The notes beneath the pieces are model-generated. The model saw only the letters and a program-made list of their open reading frames with translations, ran no database searches and was not told the origin of the DNA. A DNA stretch of 64,000 nucleotides from Geoalkalibacter_A sp034189505 (GTDB lineage: Bacteria > Desulfobacterota > Desulfuromonadia > Desulfuromonadales > Geoalkalibacteraceae). Each line of letters starts with the position of its first letter. Positions within the stretch are counted from its first letter, which is position 1. This document shows positions 17,425 through 25,560 of the stretch, one piece after another. Location of the stretch: assembly GCA_034189505.1 (NCBI GenBank), contig JAXHUR010000004.1, positions 1 to 64,000 of the forward strand. The letters are read 5' to 3'. Position numbers and translations under genes: made by a program.

Positions 17425-18206
17425 CAGTTTTTTTCTCCCAGCAGAGTGCGGATCACCTCGCCCGCCATGGTGAGCCCGAACAGGGGCGGGATATAGGAGG
17501 AACTGCCCAGGGGCGCGCGCAGGTCCTGGTAATCTGTCGGATCCTCGCCAGCGGGCGCCGCCGCGCAACGTCCCGCATGCAGCGGGCGGAACTCCTCGGT
17601 GGAATAGACGACCGGAACTCCGGAATCGATGCCGCGCCTGCGCAGGTTCTTGCGTATAATGCGTGCCAGGCGGCAGTTGCGGGTTTTGAACAGGTCGGCC
17701 ACATGGATGCAGGTGGGGTCGAGCTTGTTGGCGGCCCCCATGGAGGAGATGATGGGCAGCTTTCTGCGCTTGCATTCCTCGATCAGGTGCAGTTTGGCGC
17801 TGATGTGATCGATGCAGTCAAGAACGTAGTCGTAATGAGATTCCAGCAGCTGATCGCTGTTTTTCTCCAGGAAAAACTCCTGCACCGGGATGATCTCGGC
17901 GTCCGGGTTGATCTTTCTGCAGCGCTCCGCCATCTCCAGCGCCTTGGGACGGCCGATCGTGTCATCCAGGGCATGGAGCTGACGGTTGATGTTGGAGGGA
18001 TGAATGGTGTCGAAGTCGACCAGGGTCAGCTGGCCGACGCCTCCGCGCACCAGCGCCTCGGCGGCATAGCTGCCGACGCCGCCCAGTCCGAAGACGGCCA
18101 CGCGGGCGGCCGCCAGGGTTTCAAGCCCTCTGCGACCGATCAGACGCTGCAGGCGGTCGAAGCGGGGTTGGGTGGTGAGTTCATCCATGCGGGTCGACTC
18201 CATCAT
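17424..18206 (-). CDS. tcdA: tRNA threonylcarbamoyladenosine dehydratase
   Basis: E1-like enzyme that uses ATP to cyclise t6A37 in tRNAs into ct6A. The Rossmann nucleotide site is VFGLGGVGSYAAEALVR near 38-54, with VDFDTIHPSNINRQ following. The 260-residue length matches TcdA/CsdL rather than the shorter ThiF or MoeB. The start may instead be the ATG at 18188 (MDELTTQPRF), as no good ribosome binding site separates the choices. It forms a run with tatD upstream and the TSUP permease downstream. Confidence 0.9.
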   Translation of the reverse strand: MMESTRMDELTTQPRFDRLQRLIGRRGLETLAAARVAVFGLGGVGSYAAEALVRGGVGQLTLVDFDTIHPSNINRQLHALDDTIGRPKALEMAERCRKINPDAEIIPVQEFFLEKNSDQLLESHYDYVLDCIDHISAKLHLIEECKRRKLPIISSMGAANKLDPTCIHVADLFKTRNCRLARIIRKNLRRRGIDSGVPVVYSTEEFRPLHAGRCAAAPAGEDPTDYQDLRAPLGSSSYIPPLFGLTMAGEVIRTLLGEKN

Positions 18207-18214
18207 CTTGAATA

Positions 18215-19015
18215 TTAACCTGGATTATCCATGGAAACCAGGTTAAGAATGCGGCAGGCATTGGCGGTGGTGATGCGAGCGGTCTGCTCCAGGGACCAGC
18301 CGCGCAGTTCGGCCGCCCTGCATGCGATCAGCTTCAGCCAGGCCGGACGGTTGGTTTCCCCCCGGTGAGGGTGGGGAGCCATGTCGGGCGCATCCGTTTC
18401 CAGCACCAGCCATTCGGCCGGCAGTTCGCAGAAAACCTGTGGGGCGCGGCGGGCGTTGGGATAGGTCAGCACTCCGCCGAACCCGAGGGCAAAGTTCATC
18501 TCCACGGCCTGCCGGGCCAGCTCGACGCTGCCGGCAAACGCGTGCATAATTCCTCCGACTTGAGCGGCCTCTTCCTCCTTGAGAATCCCGAACAGCCGTC
18601 CCAGAGCCTTGCGGCAGTGAATGATCACCGGACGCTGAGCTGCAACGGCCAGCCGCAGCTGGGCACGAAAGGCACTTTCCTGCACCTCCATCGGTGGGAG
18701 GCCCGGATAGCCGTCAAGGCCGATCTCTCCCACGGCGACAACCTCAGGTCGTTCCAGCAGGTCAGACAGCCGTTCTGCACAGGAAGAATCCCATCGGTGA
18801 GCAGCCTGGGGATGAATCCCCGGCGCTGCGAGCGCGCCTTGGGTGGCCGCTGTGACCGCCAGCAGACCGTCCCAGCTCTCATCCGTCACGCCGGGAAGCA
18901 GAAAGCGGGAGACGCCGCATTTATTGGCTTCGGCGACATGGCGCGCCAAATCCTCCCGCATTGCGGGGTGATCGAGATGAATGTGGGTATCGAGCAGAAG
19001 AGGCGGATCCGTCAT
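18215..19015 (-). CDS. tatD: TatD family metal-dependent hydrolase
   Basis: TIM-barrel metallo-hydrolase of 266 residues. Homologs have 3'-5' DNA/RNA exonuclease activity. Metal-binding residues are visible in LDTHIHLD near the N terminus, VGEIGLDGY, VIIHCRKA and LETDAPDM. ATG 19015 is preferred over the in-frame GTG at 19033, as the family starts close to the DTHIHLD motif. Its distance to tcdA is only 8 bases, so they are probably co-transcribed. Confidence 0.9.
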   Translation of the reverse strand: MTDPPLLLDTHIHLDHPAMREDLARHVAEANKCGVSRFLLPGVTDESWDGLLAVTAATQGALAAPGIHPQAAHRWDSSCAERLSDLLERPEVVAVGEIGLDGYPGLPPMEVQESAFRAQLRLAVAAQRPVIIHCRKALGRLFGILKEEEAAQVGGIMHAFAGSVELARQAVEMNFALGFGGVLTYPNARRAPQVFCELPAEWLVLETDAPDMAPHPHRGETNRPAWLKLIACRAAELRGWSLEQTARITTANACRILNLVSMDNPG

Positions 19016-19138
19016 GGCAATGAATCCTAGCACAGGAGAATGCTCGTTGAAATGCTCTTTGCAGGTTGCGCCTTTGCAGGGAATGTGGTAGAAAAAACAG
19101 ATAATTAATCCTATCTAACACCTTCAGGCGGGGCGAAT

Positions 19139-20821
19139 ATGGTCTCTCAACGTTCCCAGGATCTCAGTTATATCAAAAAAGTGATGCTTTTCACCCATGC
19201 GGTCGGCTTGGGGGTAGCCATTGTTTTCCCCTTTACGGCGCGGCCACTGCTGGGTCCGGTTGCTTACTCCCCGGGTTTCTGGGCCCTCTGCCTGGGGATG
19301 GGCTACTGCATCGGGGCGCTGAGTTTTTTTTTCGTGCGCGGGACGCTCAAAAAACAGCTGCGCTCTCAGTTGCGGCTGCTCGAGAGTATTGCCGGGCCGA
19401 TGGAATTCTCCGGTGGGGAATCGGTTGAAGCCCTGCTTCTGGCGGTGGAGAACGCCGTCGAACGTGTCCGGCGCCTGGTGGGCGGCACCTACGGCGCCGT
19501 CAATGAACTGATCCCGCATTTTCGCACCCTGGCCGATTCGACCCGCTATCTCTCTGACCGTACCCGTGAGGGGCTGGCCGCGGCGACCGCTTCCAACAAG
19601 GATGTCGCCGGGATGATGGAGAAACAGCAGCAGGTGCTTGAACAGCTCGAAAGCCTCTCCCATCGATCTCAGGATGAGGCCGCTCTTTCGCGGGAGCTGT
19701 CCGCTTCGCTGGAGGAGATGGCCGGTGCTATGGAGCGCACCCGGGTTAAATTCCAGGAGACCTCGCGCATCACGGAACAGATGACCACCAGCATCGCCAA
19801 GGTGCAGAGCCAGGCCGATGAAGTCATCAGCGCGGTTGGGAACACCACCCAGGATCTTGACACCCTTGGGGATTCCCTGGAAAAAATCCGCTGGGGCGCT
19901 TCATCGAGTTCCGAGGCGGCCGACCGGGTTAAAAACGACGCACGCGAGGGCCTTGAGGTTGTCAAAACCTCCATTGAAGAGATGGAGCGCATCGAGGAGG
20001 AGAGCCTCCGGGCCATCGACGCCATGAAGAGGCTCTCGGTGCAGACCGGCGAGGTTGCCAAGATCATTGAGGTGATCAAAGAGCTGGTGTCGGACACGGA
20101 GCTGCTGGCCTTCAATGCCGCCATCATCGCCGCCAAGGCCGGCGAAGAGGGGAAAGGATTTTCGGTGGTGGCCGAGGAGATTCGCGACCTGGCGGATCGC
20201 ACCACCGCCAGCGCCCAGGATATTCACCGTATCGTGCGTGGTATCAGCGGCGATACCCGGGAGGTGACCGTGGCAGTGGACGCCACCGCCAAGCGCATCG
20301 CCACCGGCAAAAAGCTCTCCCTCTCCACCGGCGAGGCGCTGCGCAAGATCATGGCCAGTGCGGTCGATGCCGCGGGGGCCTCCGAGCAGATCGCCCGCTT
20401 GACCGGAGAGCAGAACGAGCGTGCGCAGGGGCTTCTTGACCAGGCAGGCAAGAACCTCAACGCCGTCAAGTCCATGGCCATGGCTATGCAGAAGCAGCAG
20501 AGCGACCTGCGTGAGATCGAGGCGGGAGTCAACGATATGAAAGGCGCCTCGGATCAGATTGCCCGCGGCATGGAAGAGCAGGTGCGCGCCAACCACGAAT
20601 TTGATTGCAGCCTCAATGAGCGCGAGAGCCAGATCAGGAAAGTCACCGAATCCACCCGCTACCAGATGGAGATCTCCAACAAAGTTTCCGAGCATTTCGG
20701 GCGTTCCGAGGAGCGCCTGCGGCGCAACGCCGAAAAAACTGCAGGGATTATCCGCGGGATCAGCGAGATGGAGCGTCTCACCGACGAGCTGCGCGAACTG
20801 GCGGAGGAGTTTCGCCTCTAA
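19139..20821 (+). CDS. Methyl-accepting chemotaxis protein with a divergent tip
   Basis: Receptor-like protein of 560 residues. Two membrane segments (about 14-34 and 42-62) lie close together with no ligand domain between them. They are followed by a long coiled-coil cytoplasmic region. The signalling hairpin (about 322-344) reads SDTELLAFNAAIIAAKAGE, where canonical receptors have TNLLALNAAIEAARAGE. The usual asparagine after T is E, the first glutamate of IEAARA is I, and the tip arginine is K. The flanking GKGFSVVAEEIRDLADRT is conserved. It may therefore pair with a different CheA/CheW set than the one at 3.6-9.7 kb. It is monocistronic by spacing. Confidence 0.88.
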   Translation: MVSQRSQDLSYIKKVMLFTHAVGLGVAIVFPFTARPLLGPVAYSPGFWALCLGMGYCIGALSFFFVRGTLKKQLRSQLRLLESIAGPMEFSGGESVEALLLAVENAVERVRRLVGGTYGAVNELIPHFRTLADSTRYLSDRTREGLAAATASNKDVAGMMEKQQQVLEQLESLSHRSQDEAALSRELSASLEEMAGAMERTRVKFQETSRITEQMTTSIAKVQSQADEVISAVGNTTQDLDTLGDSLEKIRWGASSSSEAADRVKNDAREGLEVVKTSIEEMERIEEESLRAIDAMKRLSVQTGEVAKIIEVIKELVSDTELLAFNAAIIAAKAGEEGKGFSVVAEEIRDLADRTTASAQDIHRIVRGISGDTREVTVAVDATAKRIATGKKLSLSTGEALRKIMASAVDAAGASEQIARLTGEQNERAQGLLDQAGKNLNAVKSMAMAMQKQQSDLREIEAGVNDMKGASDQIARGMEEQVRANHEFDCSLNERESQIRKVTESTRYQMEISNKVSEHFGRSEERLRRNAEKTAGIIRGISEMERLTDELRELAEEFRL

Positions 20822-20967
20822 AGTTTGAATTTCAGAGGACAGAGATCATCCTTGACCACAGCCATGTTACGGACTATTTTGCATTAATCGATGTGACAAA
20901 GCTGTCTGAATTTCGACTGTTTCAGGTTTGAGACCAGGAAAAAATCGGTGCTGCAAAGGAGCTGCCC

Positions 20968-22011
20968 ATGTCCCGAAGATTGTTTAATTGGTTGATTGTT
21001 TTAGCTCTGATTGGTTTTATTATGCCTGCCGGAGCGACTGCGGAAGGTGATCCTCTTGCATCCTGGACGCCCGAGTTCGATCCGAGTGGCGCTCAATATA
21101 CCTACATTCTCTCCAATGTCGACCATCCCTCCATCGAGGGAATCGCGGTTGGATATCACATCCGCGACAAGGTGTGGGAGCGCTCCAAAGGGCGTCTTTA
21201 TGTAGATTTTCGTCCTCTGGCACAATTGGGTGGCGAGCGCGACGTCCTGCAGAAGCTTAAACTGGGGGCCGTGCAGGGGATGCTCTGCTCATCGGTGGCG
21301 GCTGCCAACCTGGCGCCGGGGCTCGGCATCGTCAACCTTCCTTTCGTCATCAACACTTTTGAAAAGCTGGAAGCGTTCCGCAACGACCCAGAGCTGTTCG
21401 AGCCTTTTTCGCAGGCTGCCGCTTCCCAGGGGGTGACTGCGGTGGACTTTACCGGCTACGGCAGCTATGGCTGGGCCTCCACTTCCCCGGTGAGAACTCT
21501 CGAAGAGGCGCGCGAGGTCAATTTTCGTATCGCCGAGGCACCGGTCAACACCGATTTGTATAAAGCCTGGGATATGAAGTTTACCGTCATGCCCTGGCCT
21601 GATGTGCCCCAGGCGCTGCAGACCGGGGTCATCGACGGGCTGGACCACACTCCTATCGTGTGCGGCATTACCCGTAAATTCAATATCGCCCGTTATTTTA
21701 CCCAGGTCGATTATGCGCAGGGGCTTTACATTCACCTGATGAACCGGCGCTGGTTCGACCGCCTGCCCGAAGATCTGCGCAAAATTCTGCTCGACACCAT
21801 CCGCGAGGAGAGCGCCCGCGCCCGCAACCTGACCCAGCTGCAGCAGGAAGCGCAGATCGCCGCCGCGCGCGAAGACGGGGTGACCTTTTACCAGCTTTCC
21901 GAACAGGACCGCCAGCGTCTCAAAGAGCTCGCTGCCCCGGTATATGAAAAATGGGGCAGGAAGATCGGTGAGGATTACCTGGCAAAAGTTCGCACGCGCC
22001 TGGGAGATTGA
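20968..22011 (+). CDS. dctP: TRAP transporter solute-binding protein, DctP type
   Basis: Periplasmic binding protein of 347 residues with a signal peptide (about 1-26, cleaved near GATA-EG). DctP-family landmarks include WERSKGRLYVDFRPLAQLGGERDVLQ-type and PWPDVPQALQTGVIDGLDHT segments. It delivers a small carboxylate or similar solute to the DctQM permease at 22430-24216. The substrate is not deducible. AAAGGAG precedes the ATG. A decayed second copy lies directly downstream. Confidence 0.9.
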   Translation: MSRRLFNWLIVLALIGFIMPAGATAEGDPLASWTPEFDPSGAQYTYILSNVDHPSIEGIAVGYHIRDKVWERSKGRLYVDFRPLAQLGGERDVLQKLKLGAVQGMLCSSVAAANLAPGLGIVNLPFVINTFEKLEAFRNDPELFEPFSQAAASQGVTAVDFTGYGSYGWASTSPVRTLEEAREVNFRIAEAPVNTDLYKAWDMKFTVMPWPDVPQALQTGVIDGLDHTPIVCGITRKFNIARYFTQVDYAQGLYIHLMNRRWFDRLPEDLRKILLDTIREESARARNLTQLQQEAQIAAAREDGVTFYQLSEQDRQRLKELAAPVYEKWGRKIGEDYLAKVRTRLGD

Positions 22012-22025
22012 AACCTCAGAAAATA

Positions 22026-22126
22026 ATCTTTCACCACAGAGATCACGGAGAGCACAGAGGATGGCACAGAGAAAACCATAAAAAATTCTCACTTCTTGCC
22101 TCGGTGACCTCTGTGTTCTCTAGTGA
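22026..22126. repeat. Dispersed imperfect palindrome, CACAGAG type
   Basis: Left arm CACAGAGATCACGGAGAGC (from 22034) and right arm around GACCTCTGTGTTCTCT (to about 22120) are imperfect inverse complements. The element belongs to the same loose family as those near 11.2 kb and 25.2 kb. It sits between dctP and the dctP remnant. Confidence 0.55.
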
Positions 22127-22137
22127 ACGAAGTGAAC

Positions 22138-22355
22138 GGGTGGTTCAAGTTCCTCGACTCATCAGTACCGACCGCCTCCGCGCCCATCAAGTTACGCCTC
22201 GAAGCGATGCACGGCATGCTCAGCTCCTCGGTGGCTGCCGCCAATGTGGCAGAGCGGCTCGGCTTATCAATCTGGCCGAACCGGTGGTGAGTAAGTGGGG
22301 CGAGCGCATCGGTCCCCTGTATCTCCAGAAGGTTCGCGAGACTCTTGGCAACTGA
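22138..22355 (+). pseudogene. Decayed dctP copy with internal deletion and frameshift
   Basis: Two separate stretches match the intact DctP just upstream. In one frame, about 22186-22260 reads EAMHGMLSSSVAAANVAE, like the intact VQGMLCSSVAAANLAP. In another frame, 22262-22355 reads LAEPVVSKWGERIGPLYLQ and ends at a stop, like the intact C terminus LAAPVYEKWGRKIGEDYLA. Roughly 200 residues between these points are missing and the frames differ. It is the relic of a second binding-protein gene that probably belonged to the same TRAP locus. Confidence 0.8.
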
Positions 22356-22388
22356 ACTCCGACTCTATATAATGACCGAAATTTCCGC

Positions 22389-22419
22389 GACCGGGGGCTC
22401 TGACCCCCGGTCCTTTTTT
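22389..22419 (+). terminator. Rho-independent terminator after the dctP remnant
   Basis: The 9-bp stem GACCGGGGG / CCCCCGGTC (22389-22397 and 22404-22412) has loop CTCTGA and is followed by six T. It would separate dctP transcription from dctQ, or give partial read-through that keeps binding protein in excess over permease. Confidence 0.85.
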
Positions 22420-22429
22420 GAGGTCCGTT

Positions 22430-22921
22430 TTGAAAAAAGTTTTCCGCATCATTGACCGAACTCTGGCGTTTGTAGAGGAGTGGTCGCTGTTTCTGGCGGT
22501 CACAGTGGCACTGTGCACCGCCATGGCCAATGTCGTGTTGCGCAAGTTCACCGCCGACATCAACCTCTACTGGTCAGATGAAGTGGTGCGCAAGGTTATC
22601 TTTTACACCACCTATATCGGGTGCGTCGCTGCGGTGAGGACACGCTCTCTCATCCGTATCGATGCCATCCCTCAGCTGTTTCCTGTCACCAAGCGATTTC
22701 TGACCCTGGTCAGTCACCTGGTGGTGCTGGTTTTCTGCGGCATGATGGTTCACCTCGGCGGCCAGATGACCTGGATGATGTACCAGGATGAATATGCACG
22801 CACGACCAGCCTGCAGATTCCTGAATGGATTCTCTATGCCGTGCTGCCGTTGATGGGCGTGATGATGTTTTTCCGCACCCTGGTGGTGATGGTGGAAGAC
22901 TGGCGCGGGGAGATGTTCTGA
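22430..22921 (+). CDS. dctQ: TRAP transporter small permease subunit, DctQ type
   Basis: Inner-membrane protein of 163 residues with four hydrophobic segments (about 18-38, 50-70, 90-110 and 130-150). This is the standard DctQ layout, with the motif NVVLRKFTADINLYWSDEVVR. It forms the membrane complex with DctM. Both possible starts are TTG. The one at 22430 is preferred, as GAGGT lies 5 bases before it, whereas 22418 falls in the terminator T tract. The stop overlaps the dctM ATG by one base. Confidence 0.87.
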   Translation: MKKVFRIIDRTLAFVEEWSLFLAVTVALCTAMANVVLRKFTADINLYWSDEVVRKVIFYTTYIGCVAAVRTRSLIRIDAIPQLFPVTKRFLTLVSHLVVLVFCGMMVHLGGQMTWMMYQDEYARTTSLQIPEWILYAVLPLMGVMMFFRTLVVMVEDWRGEMF

Positions 22922-24216
22922 TGGAGAGCAGTTATCTGATTATCGGGGCACTGCTTCTCGGCCTGCTCGGTGCCACGGTGCCGGTTTTCATGGCGCTGTT
23001 TTTCACCGGCATGATCGGCCTGGTGTGGGTGGTGGGAATCGATCCTCAGATCGTGATCGAGGTTCTCTACCGCAGCATGGACAAGTTCGCGCTGGTGGTG
23101 GTGCTTTTTTTTGTGCTGTGCGGCAACATCATGACCACCGGCAGCATCGTCGAAAAACTGATCAAGGCCGCCAACTGCCTGGTGGGATGGCTCCCCGGCG
23201 GCCTGGCGATGGCGGGGATTCTCGCCTGCGGCTTCTTTGGCGCGATCTCCGGCTCTACTGTGGCGACGGTGGTGGCGATCGGCGGTTTTATGATCCCGGC
23301 GCTGGTGAAAAACGGCTACGACGAGCGTTTTTCGGTCGGAGTCATGACCACCGCACCGATCCTCGGCGTGATCATTCCGCCCTCCATTGCCATGATCCTT
23401 TACGCCATGGTGTCCAATGACGCACTGGAATCGCTGTTTCTGACCGGTTTCGTGCCCGGCCTGCTGATCATGGCGGCCATGTCCCTGTACGCCTATATCG
23501 TATGCAAGAAGGCAGGAATGCAGCCGCCGCCGCGACCGACCTTGCAGGAGACCCTCAGGATACTGCGCGAGAGTGCCTGGGCGCTGTTTCTGCCGGTGCT
23601 GATTTTCGGCGGCATTTATTCGGGGCTGTTTACCGCCAATGAAGCGGCTGTAGTGGCCTGTTTTTACGCCCTGTTCGTTGAAATCCTGATTCACCGCGAT
23701 CTTAAGCTGCGCGACGTCAAGCAGGTGGTGGTTTCTTCTGCCGTGACCTCGTCGACGCTGCTGGTGATCGTCGCCGGGGCCTCTGTTTTCGGCGAATATC
23801 TGACCTTTGAGCAGATCCCCGACAAGATTGCCAATGCGGTGGTGGCAAGCATACAGTCGCCCTGGGTCTTTCTGCTGGCAGTGAACATCCTGCTGCTGCT
23901 GATCGGCATGTTCATGGACATCATTTCCGCCACGCTGATCCTGACTCCTATTTTTCTGCCGCTGCTGGCCAAGTTCGGCATCGACACCATGCATTTCGGC
24001 CTGTTGATGACCATCAATCTCGGCATCGGCTACTGCACGCCGCCGCTGGGGGTGAGCCTGTATATTTCAGGCGCGACCGTGAACCGCAACCTGCTGTACG
24101 TATCGCGCGCCGTCATGCCTTTTCTGCTGATTCAGATCGCCATTCTGCTGCTGCTGACTTTCTGGCCGGATCTGGTGCTGCTGCTGCCACGCCTGGTTTA
24201 TGGATACGGCGGCTGA
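22921..24216 (+). CDS. dctM: TRAP transporter large permease subunit, DctM type
   Basis: Large transport subunit of 431 residues with about twelve membrane segments. It uses the sodium gradient to move the solute handed over by DctP. Family motifs include GFFGAISGSTVATVVAIGG, IPPSIAMILYAM and the late GIGYCTPPLGVSLYISG. Length is typical. A longer in-frame ORF starting at 22825 lies inside dctQ and is ignored. It is followed within 20 bases by a UspA gene. Confidence 0.94.
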   Translation: MESSYLIIGALLLGLLGATVPVFMALFFTGMIGLVWVVGIDPQIVIEVLYRSMDKFALVVVLFFVLCGNIMTTGSIVEKLIKAANCLVGWLPGGLAMAGILACGFFGAISGSTVATVVAIGGFMIPALVKNGYDERFSVGVMTTAPILGVIIPPSIAMILYAMVSNDALESLFLTGFVPGLLIMAAMSLYAYIVCKKAGMQPPPRPTLQETLRILRESAWALFLPVLIFGGIYSGLFTANEAAVVACFYALFVEILIHRDLKLRDVKQVVVSSAVTSSTLLVIVAGASVFGEYLTFEQIPDKIANAVVASIQSPWVFLLAVNILLLLIGMFMDIISATLILTPIFLPLLAKFGIDTMHFGLLMTINLGIGYCTPPLGVSLYISGATVNRNLLYVSRAVMPFLLIQIAILLLLTFWPDLVLLLPRLVYGYGG

Positions 24217-24234
24217 TTTTTGCCGGAGCTCATC

Positions 24235-24660
24235 ATGGACGCAAAAGTTCTCATTCCTCTTGATGATTCACCCACATCGGCCGCCACAATTGATTATGTG
24301 CTGGCTCACCCGGCGCGTTTCGCCTCTCCGTTGATTCTGCTGCATGTGATCGATGTGGACAAGCTGGCCTATCGGATGATCCCTGATTTTCAGCTCAATA
24401 TGGTCAAGGAGCGGGCACGGCAGTCGGGGGAGGAGTTTCTGGCTGAACAGCTGCAGCGAGTGAGTGATGCGGGTTTGCAGGCGCGCACCCGTCTCGAGAC
24501 CGGCAGCCCGCGCAAGGTCATCCCGCGAGTCGCGGAGGAGGAAGAGGTGGGGATGCTGGTGATCGGCCGCAGCCACGCCGGCGAGATCCGCGACGTGCTG
24601 TTCGGCTCGGTCACCAACTATGTGCTGCACCAGGTGCGATGTCCGGTGCTACTGATCTGA
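24235..24660 (+). CDS. Universal stress protein family, TRAP-linked
   Basis: Cytosolic UspA-domain protein of 141 residues. It begins KVLIPLDDSPTSA and ends LFGSVTNYVLHQVRCPVLLI. The ATP-binding glycine motif GRSHAGEIRDVLFGS is recognisable but not perfect. Its position directly after dctM recalls TeaD, an ATP-binding Usp that controls the TeaABC TRAP transporter of Halomonas, so a regulatory role on this transporter is plausible but inferred. GGAG lies 7 bases before the ATG at 24235. A TTG at 24220 is a less likely start. Confidence 0.87.
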   Translation: MDAKVLIPLDDSPTSAATIDYVLAHPARFASPLILLHVIDVDKLAYRMIPDFQLNMVKERARQSGEEFLAEQLQRVSDAGLQARTRLETGSPRKVIPRVAEEEEVGMLVIGRSHAGEIRDVLFGSVTNYVLHQVRCPVLLI

Positions 24661-24680
24661 TCGATCTGCAACAGAGACCT

Positions 24681-25166
24681 TCACTCGGCAAGGGCGATCT
24701 GTTTGCGGCTCTCCCACAGCCCGTGGAGGTTGCAGTACTCACGCACCACAAGCGTGACCGGCTTGTCGGTTTTAAGCGTGAAGCGGGCGCGCGGCTCATT
24801 GAACTGATGTGAAAAATCGACCCGTCCTGCCGGCTCGTTGCCGACATAGAGCTGCACCATCTGAATATAATGCGTCGCTCCCATGGGGTGCACGATCTCG
24901 CCCACGGTAATCGTCACCTCGAAAGGCTCGCCGGATTTGACTTTGTCCGGCGCCTCGATGACCGGCGCATGTTTTTTTTCCAGCGTCGTCTTTTCCTCGG
25001 GATTTGCGACCCGGTTGATGTTGGCGAACAGTTCCTTGTCGACATCGTAGTATCCCTGGAAGTCCTTCTCCTTCTGCGCCAGCACCTGATTGGCCGCAAG
25101 CAGCACGCCGCCAGCCGTCAATGCGCTGCGTACCATGAAATCCCTGCGTTGCAAAGGCTTGTTCAT
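24681..25166 (-). CDS. Tat-exported superoxide reductase-like protein
   Basis: Single-domain (neelaredoxin-type, class II) superoxide reductase that would reduce superoxide to peroxide without making oxygen. The expected iron ligands are all present: H66 (in EKKHAPVI, next to catalytic K65), H93 (VHPM), H99 (THY), and C145 with H148 in CNLHGLW. The N terminus QRRDFMVRSALTAGG with the hydrophobic stretch VLLAANQVLA is a twin-arginine signal, so the folded iron protein is exported. This is unusual, since most SORs are cytosolic. GGGAGGAA precedes ATG 25166. A tatB/A-tatC pair is found at 42.6 kb. Confidence 0.88.
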   Translation of the reverse strand: MNKPLQRRDFMVRSALTAGGVLLAANQVLAQKEKDFQGYYDVDKELFANINRVANPEEKTTLEKKHAPVIEAPDKVKSGEPFEVTITVGEIVHPMGATHYIQMVQLYVGNEPAGRVDFSHQFNEPRARFTLKTDKPVTLVVREYCNLHGLWESRKQIALAE

Positions 25167-25201
25167 AATAAATTCCTCCCTGATAGGTTTCATTGGACTT
25201 T

Positions 25202-25241
25202 TTAACGCTGAGGCGCGGAGAGGCAAGGGCCTCTGCGTTAG
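25202..25241. repeat. Palindromic dispersed repeat, GCGCCTCTGCG type
   Basis: AACGCTGAGGC and GCCTCTGCGTT form an 11-bp near-perfect inverted repeat (one mismatch). The sequence resembles the repeat flanking the gap at 11.3 kb. It lies in the upstream region of the superoxide reductase gene. Confidence 0.6.
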
Positions 25242-25293
25242 ATTTGTGATCTTGCCACAGGACTATAGCGTGCTCCGGACAAACGTCAAGCGC

Positions 25294-25321
25294 TTGACAA
25301 GTATTCAAATATCGATATAGA
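25294..25321 (+). promoter_or_regulatory. Promoter of the small selenoprotein candidate
   Basis: A perfect -35 TTGACA (25294-25299) and -10 TATAGA (25316-25321) are spaced 16 bases. AAGGAGA follows at 25337-25343, 5 bases before the ATG at 25349. Such well-formed signals show that the short downstream ORF is expressed. Confidence 0.75.
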
Positions 25322-25348
25322 TTGAAGGGAAGCAAAAAGGAGATTTTT

Positions 25349-25522
25349 ATGAATGAAATATTGATTCTGCTGGGAGTTGTGGCCATTTGGTTCGTGCTCA
25401 ACCGCTGGATTCTGCCGCGCCTCGGCGTGCCCACCTGAATGTCGGGCAGCTGCGATCTTCCCGTGCGGAAGAAAAAGACTGAGGATAAAGATGTGATAAA
25501 AGTTAAAAAAACAAATGGATAG
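25349..25522 (+). CDS. Probable small membrane selenoprotein (in-frame UGA = Sec)
   Basis: With TGA 25436-25438 read as stop, the product is 29 residues: a membrane helix (about 4-18) and RWILPRLGVPT. Reading through TGA gives 57 residues with UMSGSCDLPVRKKK and a lysine-rich tail, ending at TAG 25522. Downstream, a 6-bp stem TCTTCC/GGAAGA (25456-25461, 25467-25472) closes a 5-base loop CGTGC. The loop begins 23 bases after the TGA with G at its second position, which matches the published bacterial SECIS rules. U and C separated by four residues suggest a redox or metal site on the cytosolic or periplasmic face. I recall small Cys-containing proteins ending GVPTC-x-SGSC in this bacterial group, unverified. 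The promoter and ribosome binding site are strong. Without recoding it would be an unexplained 29-residue peptide. Confidence 0.65.
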
Positions 25523-25560
25523 AGATGCTATAAAAAGTTTGTGACGTTCTCGAGATATCA

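Noticed and set aside
22008..22355. Single 115-residue protein after dctP
   Set aside because: The first half is translated palindromic repeat and only the end matches DctP. The second dctP-like stretch lies in another frame, so it is a pseudogene.
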